From: Gemmatimonadota bacterium
GTDB taxonomy: Bacteria > Latescibacterota > UBA2968
Assembly (NCBI GenBank): GCA_002714465.1
Contig: PAXL01000022.1
Coordinates: 46,660-65,603, forward strand
Length of the DNA: 18,944 nt
Direction: 5' to 3'
This document shows positions 9,171-16,119 of the stretch, one piece after another. Position numbers and translations under genes: made by a program. Under the pieces are notes generated by a model. The model did not search any database and was not told the origin of the DNA. It was given only the letters and a program-made list of their open reading frames with translations. Within the stretch, counting starts at the first letter, position 1. Each line of letters starts with the position of its first letter.

Positions 9171-9995
9171 TCAGTCTGCACTCGTCTCTAACTCGTCCTG
9201 CAGGTATTGTCTCACCGCCAACGGCGTCGCGCTAAGCACTCCCGCATCCACCGGTAGCAACACTCCGGTCACCCATCTCGCTTCATCACTCGCCAAATAG
9301 ACGGCCGCCCACGCCACATCCCATGCCGTCCCTTCGACACCAAGCGGTCCTGCCTTTCGGCGTAGCTCCCGCATCTCGGGTGTGATGCTATTGACCATAG
9401 GTGTGTAGATATGTCCGGGCGCTATGCAGTTCACGCGTATCCCTTGGCGGCCGTGGTGCACGGCCATACTCGGCGTGATCCCAATCGCACCGGCCTTCGC
9501 CGCCGCATACGGGATGTTTTCCGAGAAGCCTGCGCGAATCCCGTCGATCGACGCGATATGGATGATCGATCCACCTCCGTTTGCTTCCATACTCCGCACT
9601 GCCGCTTTGGACGCAAATACCATACTCTTCAGATTCACATCCATCACGTGCTGGTAGTAGGCCTCCTCGAGATCAGTCACGCGGCCTCCTGCCCCGATCC
9701 CAACGGCATTCACGAGCGTATCTACTTTTCCGAAGGCCTTCTCAGCCTCGACAACCATCCGCTCACAGTCCTCAACGTTAGACACGTCGGCCACACACAG
9801 CTGACAGGACAACCCTTCCTTGTTCAGTGCATTCGTGGTGATCTGTGCGTTGCCCGCATCCCGGTCCACCACCATCACTTGCGCACCTTCACTTGCAAAC
9901 AACGTGGCAATCGCTCGTCCGACACCCGTGCCCTCTCCCTCACGAGTTCCCGAACCGGTCACGATCGCAGCTTTGTTCTTCAGTCGATCTGGCAA
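9171..9995 (-). CDS. Short-chain dehydrogenase/reductase (SDR)
   Basis: This is an NAD(P)-dependent oxidoreductase of the classical SDR fold, 274 residues. The nucleotide-binding turn begins TGSGTREGEGTGVG (13-26), longer than the usual TGxxxGxG; a similar extended loop occurs in some SDR subfamilies. Asp44 after the second strand suggests a preference for NAD. NAVG (96-99), catalytic Ser149, and Tyr163/Lys167 (YAAAK) are present. The TTG start at 9995 has AAGGAG seven bases upstream. A longer in-frame extension into the upstream gene gives non-homologous sequence and was not used. It sits 25 bases behind the Gfo/Idh/MocA gene, so the two likely form an operon oxidising a sugar, sugar acid or related alcohol. 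The substrate is unknown. Confidence 0.92.
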   Translation of the reverse strand: MPDRLKNKAAIVTGSGTREGEGTGVGRAIATLFASEGAQVMVVDRDAGNAQITTNALNKEGLSCQLCVADVSNVEDCERMVVEAEKAFGKVDTLVNAVGIGAGGRVTDLEEAYYQHVMDVNLKSMVFASKAAVRSMEANGGGSIIHIASIDGIRAGFSENIPYAAAKAGAIGITPSMAVHHGRQGIRVNCIAPGHIYTPMVNSITPEMRELRRKAGPLGVEGTAWDVAWAAVYLASDEARWVTGVLLPVDAGVLSATPLAVRQYLQDELETSAD

Positions 9996-10020
9996 GAGTG
10001 ATCTCCTTGAATCGATGTGA

Positions 10021-11088
10021 TCACGACGCCCAAGGCTGTGTCTCGGTTTCAACGGGCTCGCCCATTTCCTGCGCCTGCTCCATCGCGATATCCAGGTATC
10101 GATCCTGACACGCCTCGGCCAGAGAGTAAAAAGTTGGTCCGCCAGCCACGTATTCGGCCATCTTGAGAAGGCAGTGTCCGACGGCAATGTCGTCGTCGGC
10201 TAGTGAACCCGGGATCAGCGGGTTCCGGTAGATCCACTCTTCACCGAGCGTGTAGCCTTTCAGGTAGTACCCTTCGAGATTCCCTCTGAGACCAGCCTCT
10301 TCCCGGACGAAGGGCAGTCGGATCGGTGTTACGTGATCCTGTAGGTAGGTCGCTGTTTCCTGAAGGATCTCGCCTCGCACACCCCGAACGACAACGCGCT
10401 GTCCGCGGATGTGGGAACGATACTGATCGCCAAGGAAATCGAACACGCCCAGCCGATCACCAAAATCGAAGTAGGCGAAGTTCTGAGTCGTCTCGACAAC
10501 CTCCTCGTTCTCGTCGGGTTCTCCCCTCCCCATGGTCTTCACGATCGGTGAGGTAAATGTCCTCCCGATCACAACCGCGTTCTCGTACTCAATGCCAAGC
10601 AACCGCCTGATCAGACTGATCCCGTGATACCCGTGCGCCGCCGACACCTGGACCTGCGTGATCGGACCGAGTTTTCCGCTCTGCGCGTAGGCGATGCGAG
10701 CGTAGTGGTGCGGTTGCAGGTGATATTGCTCGGCCACCTGTATCTTAGCCCCGTTCTGCACGAGGCTATAGAGATGAGCAAGCTCTTCCACCGTCTCCCC
10801 CGGAGGCGTCTCAGACAGAACTGGCTGACCGAGCTGAACGAGCTCCTCAATTGTACCTGGGTTGGCTTCCCAAGTTACACTGGTGACCGTAAAGTCCGGC
10901 CGTCCCTGTTCGATCATCTCTTTTGCGCTACCGTAGAGAGGGACCCCCAGACCAGCACCCAGATGATCACTACGGTCCGGGTTACGCGAGACCAGACCAA
11001 CACACTCGAACCGGTCCGAGCACGCAGCCACAACGCGTAGGTAGAACTCAGACCGCCACCCCGTTCCTACAATCCCGAATCGAATCAT
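10021..11088 (-). CDS. Gfo/Idh/MocA family oxidoreductase with altered EKP motif
   Basis: This is a predicted NAD(P)-dependent sugar or cyclitol oxidoreductase of 355 residues. The N-terminal Rossmann fold has GIVGTG at residues 5-10. The C-terminal part follows the usual mixed alpha/beta domain. In this family a conserved EKP motif follows the Rossmann strands, and its lysine takes part in catalysis. Here the equivalent position reads SETPPG (92-97), so the lysine is replaced by Thr94. The ATG at 11088 was chosen because the Rossmann strand begins immediately (MIRFGIVG); an in-frame upstream extension is Arg-rich and unlike the family. It is the first gene of a unit with the SDR gene. The reaction may be non-standard or the protein a regulatory or binding relative. 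Confidence 0.9.
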   Translation of the reverse strand: MIRFGIVGTGWRSEFYLRVVAACSDRFECVGLVSRNPDRSDHLGAGLGVPLYGSAKEMIEQGRPDFTVTSVTWEANPGTIEELVQLGQPVLSETPPGETVEELAHLYSLVQNGAKIQVAEQYHLQPHHYARIAYAQSGKLGPITQVQVSAAHGYHGISLIRRLLGIEYENAVVIGRTFTSPIVKTMGRGEPDENEEVVETTQNFAYFDFGDRLGVFDFLGDQYRSHIRGQRVVVRGVRGEILQETATYLQDHVTPIRLPFVREEAGLRGNLEGYYLKGYTLGEEWIYRNPLIPGSLADDDIAVGHCLLKMAEYVAGGPTFYSLAEACQDRYLDIAMEQAQEMGEPVETETQPWAS

Positions 11089-11156
11089 GCTTAAACCTTG
11101 TCTGTTTTTCGCTAACCTCGTATTCCTTTCGGGCATCGAAGATAACTCCGAGCGAC

Positions 11157-11169
11157 GGAAACCGTTACC
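11157..11169. promoter_or_regulatory. Possible operator in the divergent promoter region
   Basis: The near-palindrome GGAAACCGTTACC lies between the divergent Gfo/Idh/MocA gene and the enolase-like relic. Its halves match at five of six positions around a central base. The opposite strand, with flanks, reads TGGTAACGGTTTCCG, similar to LacI/GalR-type operators, which often govern sugar genes. No regulator gene is in the window and a single site is weak evidence. Confidence 0.25.
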
Positions 11170-11209
11170 AAAGCGACCAAGCAGGCCATCGATACGCTCA
11201 GGAGGCCTG

Positions 11210-11452
11210 ATGGACATCACCTGTTTCGATGCGTTCGTCTTCTACGAGGATTGACTGTTGCTAGAAATCCAGCGTCCCCACAAGTGGACGAGGATTCGCA
11301 TTCATATCGGGTCTGATCGTGGGACGAAGGGAACGGGGGGTGAAGGTGAACCAGCCTGGTCCAATCGACTTGTCCGAGGTCATGTTTATCGATCTGAGAA
11401 CTCTTCCAAAACCTGTTCAGGGAAGACGACCGATGACCTGCTCGCAGGCTAA
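11210..11452 (+). pseudogene. Decayed 5' part of an enolase-superfamily (mandelate racemase/galactonate dehydratase-like) gene
   Basis: A perfect AGGAGG (11200-11205) precedes an ATG at 11210 that opens MDITCFDAFVFYED and then hits an in-frame TGA at 11252. The same frame continues with RPHKWTRIRIHIGSDRG and GTGGEGEP. This resembles the N-terminal capping domain of sugar-acid dehydratases (pattern: KIT..F.V....RPNW.FV.I.TDEG..G.GEG). Further on the similarity seems to move to another frame: LRTLPKPVQGRRPMT around 11394-11438 recalls the L..LIGRDP region. The remaining 300 or so codons of a full enzyme are absent; the kinase gene follows in the opposite direction. I read this as a truncated, frameshifted relic. 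The assignment is by eye and moderate at best. Confidence 0.42.
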
Positions 11453-11544
11453 TCAGAGCGGATCGAACGCGAAGCCGTGCCCCACTTTGACATCCCTATA
11501 CCGACGAACTCCGCGATCAGCCTTCGTCCTACTTTGGCGCGATT

Positions 11545-12162
11545 TCAGAATAGTCGGTCTTGCTGACCATCGACGTGTCCCTCAACCCGGGCTCCAGACA
11601 GTATGTAGTTCGCGTATGAGCTCGGATCGGTAGCCACGATATACTGCTCATATGCCCGCATCCATTCGTTCTTCCACAGGTCCCGGGCACCTTCTCCGTC
11701 TCGTTCAAGGCCACGCGCCAGACAGATCGCAGCGGGCGTCTCGACCCATACGCGGATGTCGTACAGATCCCTCAGCTCTTCGCGAATGCTGAAGACCCCC
11801 TCGACGATCGTCGCACCGCCAGCCGGAACATAATGCCATTCGGCAAGCTTATCGTCGCGCCAGTCATACCGCTGGTATCGCCCCGATCGGCCTTCTGCGA
11901 GCGGCTGAATGACCTGATCCCGAAGCCGGTGCCAGTCGTAGTCCGACCCTGGCTGTGAAATCACCGTATCCCGGTCTGGGCGACTAGACAAAGGCAACCA
12001 GAAATCATCGACGGCCACGACCGTCGTGTTGTCGAGCCGATCAGCCAGCTCGCACGCGAGGCTCGATTTCCCGGCCCCGCCACGTCCGTCGATTGCGACC
12101 AATTTTGTCGTCGAGCCTGGGACCGTTGCGCTGATCGCATTCGTAAGAGCATCCAAATCCAT
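11545..12162 (-). CDS. P-loop kinase, uridine kinase-like
   Basis: This is a 205-residue nucleotide-binding phosphotransferase of the uridine/cytidine kinase-like P-loop group. The Walker A motif GRGGAGKSS is at residues 26-34. VVAVDDFWLP (48-57) matches the substrate-side DDF segment of nucleoside and pantothenate kinase relatives, and IVEGVFSI fits the following strand. The basic LARGLERDG segment near residue 150 may form the lid. The ATG at 12162 has no clear Shine-Dalgarno. Substrate is uncertain: uridine, another nucleoside, or a small hydroxylated metabolite. It is probably monocistronic: the upstream Rieske gene is separated by a hairpin terminator, and downstream lies only the relic on the other strand. 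Confidence 0.8.
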   Translation of the reverse strand: MDLDALTNAISATVPGSTTKLVAIDGRGGAGKSSLACELADRLDNTTVVAVDDFWLPLSSRPDRDTVISQPGSDYDWHRLRDQVIQPLAEGRSGRYQRYDWRDDKLAEWHYVPAGGATIVEGVFSIREELRDLYDIRVWVETPAAICLARGLERDGEGARDLWKNEWMRAYEQYIVATDPSSYANYILSGARVEGHVDGQQDRLF

Positions 12163-12196
12163 ACGCCGTAAATATGCACCCCCCTCGCATTAAGCA

Positions 12197-12228
12197 AAAG
12201 CGGCGAACCCATAAGGATTCGCCGCTTT
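12197..12228 (-). terminator. Intrinsic terminator downstream of the Rieske gene
   Basis: A perfect 11-bp stem, AAAGCGGCGAA (12197-12207) paired with TTCGCCGCTTT (12218-12228), encloses a 10-base loop. On the minus strand it is followed by TTTTGCTTAAT, a suitable T-rich tail. It would end transcription from the Rieske protein gene before the kinase gene. The flanking A-run allows weaker activity on the plus strand. Confidence 0.75.
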
Positions 12229-12385
12229 AGGCATGTCAGTATCCGTTGCCTGTTTCCGAAGCCGATGGCTATCCGGATTCGCTTCGGCTTAGCCGGGATA
12301 TTTTCGCCACGCCCCGTTGGGCTCCCCCACTACATCGCCGCCCTTGGCAGCTAACCGCCTCTCCTTGATTTCCGTGTATCCGTGG
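12229..12385. other. Non-coding spacer with repeat-like sequence
   Basis: No gene is visible. On the minus strand the sequence starting at the Rieske stop codon reads TTAGCCACGGATACACGG, recalling a short intergenic repeat found near gene ends in many environmental genomes (from memory, not checked). Farther on, CCGAAGC and GCTTCGG (about 12257-12288) can form a 7-bp stem. The spacer ends at the terminator hairpin. Confidence 0.35.
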
Positions 12386-14227
12386 CTAATTGTCATCATC
12401 TCGTTCGCTCAGCAACTCACCTCTCTGGAGTCGCTCCGCGTTCTCAGTGGACCACAGGATATTCTTCATCACCTTCTGCGCGGCGATATAGCGTGTCGCA
12501 GCAAGGAAGTGGATCCGCTTCTCCTCCGAGTCCTCAGTGATGTCGTAGTGCCGATACGCTGCCTCCAGCACCTGGAACATGTGGAGTTCGGCATCCTCTC
12601 GCAGCGTCACGTGTGCGAGCGCGTGCTTCAGCTTGGTGATGTCTCGGTCCTCTGACAGATACTGGTTCACGAGCAGTTCAGCCTCGTAGACCTTCTGGAA
12701 ATCCGCGAACTCTTGGAGCCGATCCAGCATCTCTTCGTCTGTCGAGAAGGTCTCACCGAGCATCTGATCCACGTTCGGAACACGAGCAGACGGCATGTTT
12801 AGCCATCTCACGAACGTCATGAACACAGAACCGTGAAACAGACCTCGCATCAGCTCTTTGCTCGGTGACATCAGGAAGGCGCGATACAACGCGTGGGCAT
12901 AGGAGTAGATGTTCGCCACATCGTGCCAATCACCCTCGTTCTTCAGGTGGAACCGCGTCGTGCGGATTGCGCCCGCATAGGTCATGGCGCGGCAGATTTG
13001 AGTTGGATCTACCCCTGCTCGCAGTTCCTTCTCGATCTCCGCGACGATCGGTTCGAAGTCATCCTGGAGCAGCACCTTTGTGAACGCCGAAACATTGATC
13101 CCCTTCTCGTTGGTCTGATTCGCTTCCCAAATCTCGTCGAGCCGAGTGAACACATCTTCAAGAACGGGAACGACATCCATCCAACGTGACGTCTCCTCAT
13201 GTCGGGTCCGGGTGATCAGATCCACGATGATCGGTCTCAGGATCTCGTGTGCGCCCTTCCAATCCACGTAATCGAGCGCCTCGAACATCTTGTTTGCAAA
13301 GTCGAGCGCGTGACCATCACCGGTGAAGTAGAAGTCCGTCGCCGCAGAGAACACGAAGTCGGCCACCACTTCTGGCGGGTATCCGCGATCGTTCAACGTA
13401 ATCAGAATCCTCTCCGCCGCACCGGTCTGTCTGAGGTCCACATAGCGCCGAAACCATCGCTTTAGTGTCTCCAGATCCGGTTCATCGCTCGCCTGGGGGA
13501 ACGGGAAGCGCTGTCTGCGTGATCCTCCTCCTGTGCGCCGAGCGATCTGTGTCAGCCCATGCACGAGGAACAGGTTCTGATCCTTCTCCGCGATATCGTC
13601 CCACATGTTCCCGGCAATCGTCAGAATCGTTTGCCCTGACGAGAATCCGTCGTTCGTTTTGTATGCGCCGTAAAACAGCCCGTGTTGAATGATCTCACGC
13701 GGTGTGGCACCGCTCTCTCGCAGAGCCGTCACCGCCTTGGCGATCAGGAAGGAACTCCGGTCTTTCAGGCCCTGCTCCAAGGTCCGTTTGCCTCGATCAA
13801 TCAGCCTCCGTCTCGCCTCTTCTTGCTCACCTCCGGAAAGCCCAACGCAGACAAACCCATCCTCGTCGACTCGCAGAGGGAAGGACTTCAGATCGTCGCC
13901 TGTCGTCAGGAAGCATCCACCTGTCTTCAGGTCGAACTCCCAGTGATGCCAGTGGCAGATCAGGACTCCATCCCGGACGGTTCCTTCGGACATGGGATAG
14001 CCCATGTGCGGACAGCGATTGTCGACCGCGTGGTAGACACCATTGTCCTTGAACACCGCGATATGCGCCCCTTTGATTGTGAAGGGCTTGCTCTTCCCTT
14101 CCTTGATTTCATCTGCGGCACAAAGGCGATGATACGTAAGTCTATCAGGATCCGGGGCGGGTACGGGTGGTGATCCGTTCTCGACTCCGTCGAATTCAGT
14201 GCTCGAAAGTATCAGCGTCTCAGCCAT
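12386..14227 (-). CDS. Rieske [2Fe-2S] domain fused to a large uncharacterised helical region
   Basis: The 613-residue protein begins with a Rieske domain (about 30-130). Its cluster ligands are all visible: Cys72 and His74 in CPH, Cys91 and His94 in CHWH, with the typical spacing. Residues 140-613 are predicted mostly helical and rich in His and acidic residues, for example HGLFYGAY (182-189), GDGHALDF (303-310), RHEE (342-345), EGDWHD (431-436) and YAHALYRA (443-450). This region is not the catalytic domain of Rieske ring-hydroxylating oxygenases and I do not recognise it. A distant relation to questin-oxidase-like proteins is only a guess. It has no signal peptide, so it is probably a cytoplasmic electron-transfer or oxygenase-like protein. 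ATG at 14227 has AAGGAGG five bases upstream. It diverges from the PhyH-like gene. Confidence 0.85.
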   Translation of the reverse strand: MAETLILSSTEFDGVENGSPPVPAPDPDRLTYHRLCAADEIKEGKSKPFTIKGAHIAVFKDNGVYHAVDNRCPHMGYPMSEGTVRDGVLICHWHHWEFDLKTGGCFLTTGDDLKSFPLRVDEDGFVCVGLSGGEQEEARRRLIDRGKRTLEQGLKDRSSFLIAKAVTALRESGATPREIIQHGLFYGAYKTNDGFSSGQTILTIAGNMWDDIAEKDQNLFLVHGLTQIARRTGGGSRRQRFPFPQASDEPDLETLKRWFRRYVDLRQTGAAERILITLNDRGYPPEVVADFVFSAATDFYFTGDGHALDFANKMFEALDYVDWKGAHEILRPIIVDLITRTRHEETSRWMDVVPVLEDVFTRLDEIWEANQTNEKGINVSAFTKVLLQDDFEPIVAEIEKELRAGVDPTQICRAMTYAGAIRTTRFHLKNEGDWHDVANIYSYAHALYRAFLMSPSKELMRGLFHGSVFMTFVRWLNMPSARVPNVDQMLGETFSTDEEMLDRLQEFADFQKVYEAELLVNQYLSEDRDITKLKHALAHVTLREDAELHMFQVLEAAYRHYDITEDSEEKRIHFLAATRYIAAQKVMKNILWSTENAERLQRGELLSERDDDN

Positions 14228-14266
14228 GGACGCCTCCTTGGTGTATGAATGGACAGCGGCTCATTG

Positions 14267-14292
14267 CATGACGACAAGATAACCCCGTCATG
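14267..14292. promoter_or_regulatory. Perfect inverted repeat in divergent promoter region
   Basis: CATGACG (14267-14273) and CGTCATG (14286-14292) form a perfect 7-bp inverted repeat with a 12-base spacer. It lies 40-65 bases upstream of the Rieske gene start and upstream of the PhyH promoter. This fits a dimeric regulator site controlling both genes, but the sequence alone does not show a regulator. Confidence 0.35.
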
Positions 14293-14345
14293 ACGGCGAC
14301 GCGACTGGCCTTTCCTTCAGGATCCCGCCTACCCTAGTTGTAGCG

Positions 14346-14375
14346 TTGACAACCCACCGTCTTCGCACGGTTATT
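14346..14375 (+). promoter_or_regulatory. Candidate sigma-70 promoter for the PhyH-like gene
   Basis: A consensus -35 box TTGACA (14346-14351) is followed after 18 bases by a weak -10 (GTTATT, 14370-14375). The start codon is 46 bases further on. The -35 match is perfect but the -10 is poor, so activity may depend on an activator. Confidence 0.4.
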
Positions 14376-14420
14376 CAGAGAGACAGGGATTACGCCAGTG
14401 AGAAGGGAAGGATATGACAG

Positions 14421-15269
14421 ATGACAAATTCGGATGGACTGCCGGCGATGGACCTGACGGAGGAGCAGAAATGGTTGTTCGACACGAAAGGCTGGCTGGC
14501 CGTCCCGGAAGCCCTGTCAGCTGAAGATGTAGAAGAGATGCGGGAGTTCGCCTATCAACTCGCAAAAGATCCGGAATCGATTCCCGAAGAACAGAGGTCT
14601 AGCGTCGGCGGACCGCTTCAGAGGCTGACAGATCACCCACTCGTGGTCGGATTCATGACCGAATTTGTCGGCTACGAGCCCCTACAGACCAAGGACGGAT
14701 ACGGTTTCCGTCACGAAGGCAGCTTCCTGACCATCCGGCCCTGGGGACCAGGGAACAAGGAATTCAGGCCCCACGGGGGACGCGGCGTGTTCAACTTCCC
14801 TGGTAACCACCACACCTACCACGTCAGCCCCGGCAAGGTAAACAGCGGCCTGACACGTGTCGTCTTCGAGCTCAACGAGATCCGCAAAGGGGATGGCGGC
14901 ACACTGCTGCTCACGGGTAGCCACAAGGCGGCCTTCGACCGCCCTGCCTCGACCAACCTCGAAGACAGCCCCCTCTGGGACACCTATTCGTGCCCTGCAG
15001 GCACGGCCCTCATATTCACGGAAGCCCTGACCCATGCAGGTGTCCCGTGGAAAAGCACAGAACGCGAACGCTGCGCAGTCTTCAACTGCTACAACACGAT
15101 TGGGAGCAAGTGGCACCAGTGGGAACCGCCCGAAGAAGTGTATGCAACCATGCCCGCGAAACGGCAATCGCTCTACAGGCCGACGTGGTGCGACAGGAAT
15201 CGGGTAAACCCGGGGCATCAGGGTCATCCAGGGAATGCTTATGTGCCGGAGGGGCAGGTTTTGGCCTAG
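14421..15269 (+). CDS. Phytanoyl-CoA dioxygenase (PhyH)-like protein
   Basis: This 282-residue protein belongs by overall pattern to the PhyH branch of Fe(II)/2-oxoglutarate oxygenases. LTEEQKWLFDTKGWLAVPEAL opens the protein (12-32). GDGGTLLLTGSHKAAF (157-172) is the family's NGG-type/PGSHK segment. The distal iron ligand candidate His205 sits in TEALTHAGVPW, followed by Arg216, which could bind 2-oxoglutarate. The proximal HxD motif is not obvious: the expected stretch reads GNHHTYHVSPGKV (128-140), with His but no properly placed Asp. Iron binding may therefore be unusual. ATG 14421 has GGAAGGA eight bases upstream. The substrate is unknown. Confidence 0.82.
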   Translation: MTNSDGLPAMDLTEEQKWLFDTKGWLAVPEALSAEDVEEMREFAYQLAKDPESIPEEQRSSVGGPLQRLTDHPLVVGFMTEFVGYEPLQTKDGYGFRHEGSFLTIRPWGPGNKEFRPHGGRGVFNFPGNHHTYHVSPGKVNSGLTRVVFELNEIRKGDGGTLLLTGSHKAAFDRPASTNLEDSPLWDTYSCPAGTALIFTEALTHAGVPWKSTERERCAVFNCYNTIGSKWHQWEPPEEVYATMPAKRQSLYRPTWCDRNRVNPGHQGHPGNAYVPEGQVLA

Positions 15270-15321
15270 AAGAAAGCAAATGTTCAGACTGAATCAGAGC
15301 CTGCCTCTGACGCAGCGTGGA

Positions 15322-15600
15322 TTACCGGATCACCTGCTTGGTCAGTTCGAAATGCTGTGCCAGGATCTCGGCGAACTCCTCGGGATTCACAGGACAGCCG
15401 GTCTGACGTGCCGTATCAGGCGCATAACAGCTGCGGAGTAGAATGGCCATCCCTGACACCGACTTCGAAGTTGCCGAACATCATAAAGAACTCTGCCGCT
15501 GCAGTAACGGTGCCCCGACGATCACGCGGCAAGTTGTTCTGGAGAATCGACAGCTTCGGTCTTTCACAAAGACAACCTCTCCTCACCCTGCCTGTCGTAA
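15322..15600 (-). pseudogene. Probable frameshifted gene relic of unknown family
   Basis: Minus-strand translation gives two protein-like segments in different frames. The upstream one includes TVTAAAEFFMMFGNFEVGVRDG and ends at 15416. The downstream one (an ATG at 15450, stop at 15322) reads TARQTGCPVNPEEFAEILAQHF and ends LTKQVIR. They would join by a single frameshift near 15420-15450 as ...STPQLLCA/PDTARQTG.... I do not recognise the family, and no good ribosome-binding site precedes either part. Chance open frames remain possible. Confidence 0.28.
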
Positions 15601-15652
15601 TGACGACTGAATTGCCAGGAAAGTTTTGTTTGTTTACACGGAGAGTTCTCCA

Positions 15653-15681
15653 TTGATATGTGACCGGAACAGATATAACAT
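15653..15681 (+). promoter_or_regulatory. Candidate promoter for the ABM-amidohydrolase cluster
   Basis: TTGATA (15653-15658) is followed after 17 bases by TAACAT (15676-15681), a plausible sigma-70 pair in a locally AT-rich patch. The start codon of the first cluster gene is 38 bases downstream, preceded by a strong GAGGAG. Confidence 0.4.
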
Positions 15682-15718
15682 AACCCCATAACCAACAACG
15701 ATTTATAGAGGAGTAAAA

Positions 15719-16027
15719 ATGATTCACGTCATCGCCACGATCACCTGTAACGACGGAAACCGTGACGCCTTCATCGACGCGTTCAAGCAGAATGTGCCGG
15801 ATTGCCTAGCCGAGGATGGCTGTATCGCCTACGGACCAACGGTGGATGTGGACTCAGGGATCAGCGCGCAGGGAGCGCTTCGCACCAACGTCGTCACCGT
15901 CGTAGAACAGTGGGAGTCGTTGGATGCTCTGACCGCACATCTTGCCGCCCCACATATGGCAACGTATCGCGAGAAGGTGAAGGACCTTGTGGCCGGGGTG
16001 ACTCTTCAGGTATTAGAACCTGCATAG
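15719..16027 (+). CDS. ABM-domain monooxygenase (putative quinol monooxygenase, YgiN-like)
   Basis: This 102-residue protein is a single antibiotic-biosynthesis-monooxygenase (ABM, dimeric alpha-beta barrel) domain. The order IHVIATITCNDGNRDAFIDAF, then CLAEDGCIAYGP, then VVTVVEQWESLDALTAHLAAPHMATY matches the usual layout; the EQW and H..A.H..sections are diagnostic. Members oxidise quinols or polyketides without a cofactor, or act in stress or sugar-linked clusters with unknown substrates. The ATG has GAGGAG five bases upstream. It appears to lead the plus-strand cluster with the AraD1-like and amidohydrolase genes. Confidence 0.88.
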   Translation: MIHVIATITCNDGNRDAFIDAFKQNVPDCLAEDGCIAYGPTVDVDSGISAQGALRTNVVTVVEQWESLDALTAHLAAPHMATYREKVKDLVAGVTLQVLEPA

Positions 16028-16033
16028 AAGTAA

Positions 16034-16062
16034 GCCGGCCTTCGCCAGGGCTTCGGCCCGGC
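16034..16062 (+). other. Intercistronic GC-rich hairpin
   Basis: GCCGGCC (16034-16040) can pair with GGCCCGGC (16055-16062) with one bulged base. It lies seven bases after the ABM stop, and no T-run follows. A 10-base palindrome TCTAGCTAGA (16065-16074) comes next. This may be an mRNA-stabilising or processing structure inside an operon instead of a terminator. Confidence 0.35.
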
Positions 16063-16119
16063 AATCTAGCTAGATACATTAGGTCAGCCAATCCTCAGTC
16101 GACCAACTTCGGCAAAACT

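Larger units (their letters stand above)
15270..15718. other. 449-bp stretch without an intact gene
   Basis: The stretch between the PhyH-like and ABM genes holds no complete gene. Its first two-thirds look like decayed coding sequence on the minus strand (see the relic entry). The last 80 bases are AT-rich and hold the promoter and ribosome-binding site of the ABM gene. Confidence 0.5.

Noticed and set aside
9996..10187. In-frame N-terminal extension of the SDR gene
   Set aside because: It lies within the Gfo/Idh/MocA coding sequence in another frame and has no SDR features. A TTG with AAGGAG at the right distance gives the normal SDR start.
11089..11220. In-frame N-terminal extension of the Gfo/Idh/MocA protein
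   Set aside because: The added 44 residues are Arg-rich and precede a Rossmann strand that normally starts at the N-terminus. The region is also the divergent promoter area.
13682..14173. A 163-codon plus-strand open frame antisense to the Rieske gene
   Set aside because: It overlaps the Rieske domain, whose cluster motifs are unmistakable; the antisense translation shows no domain.
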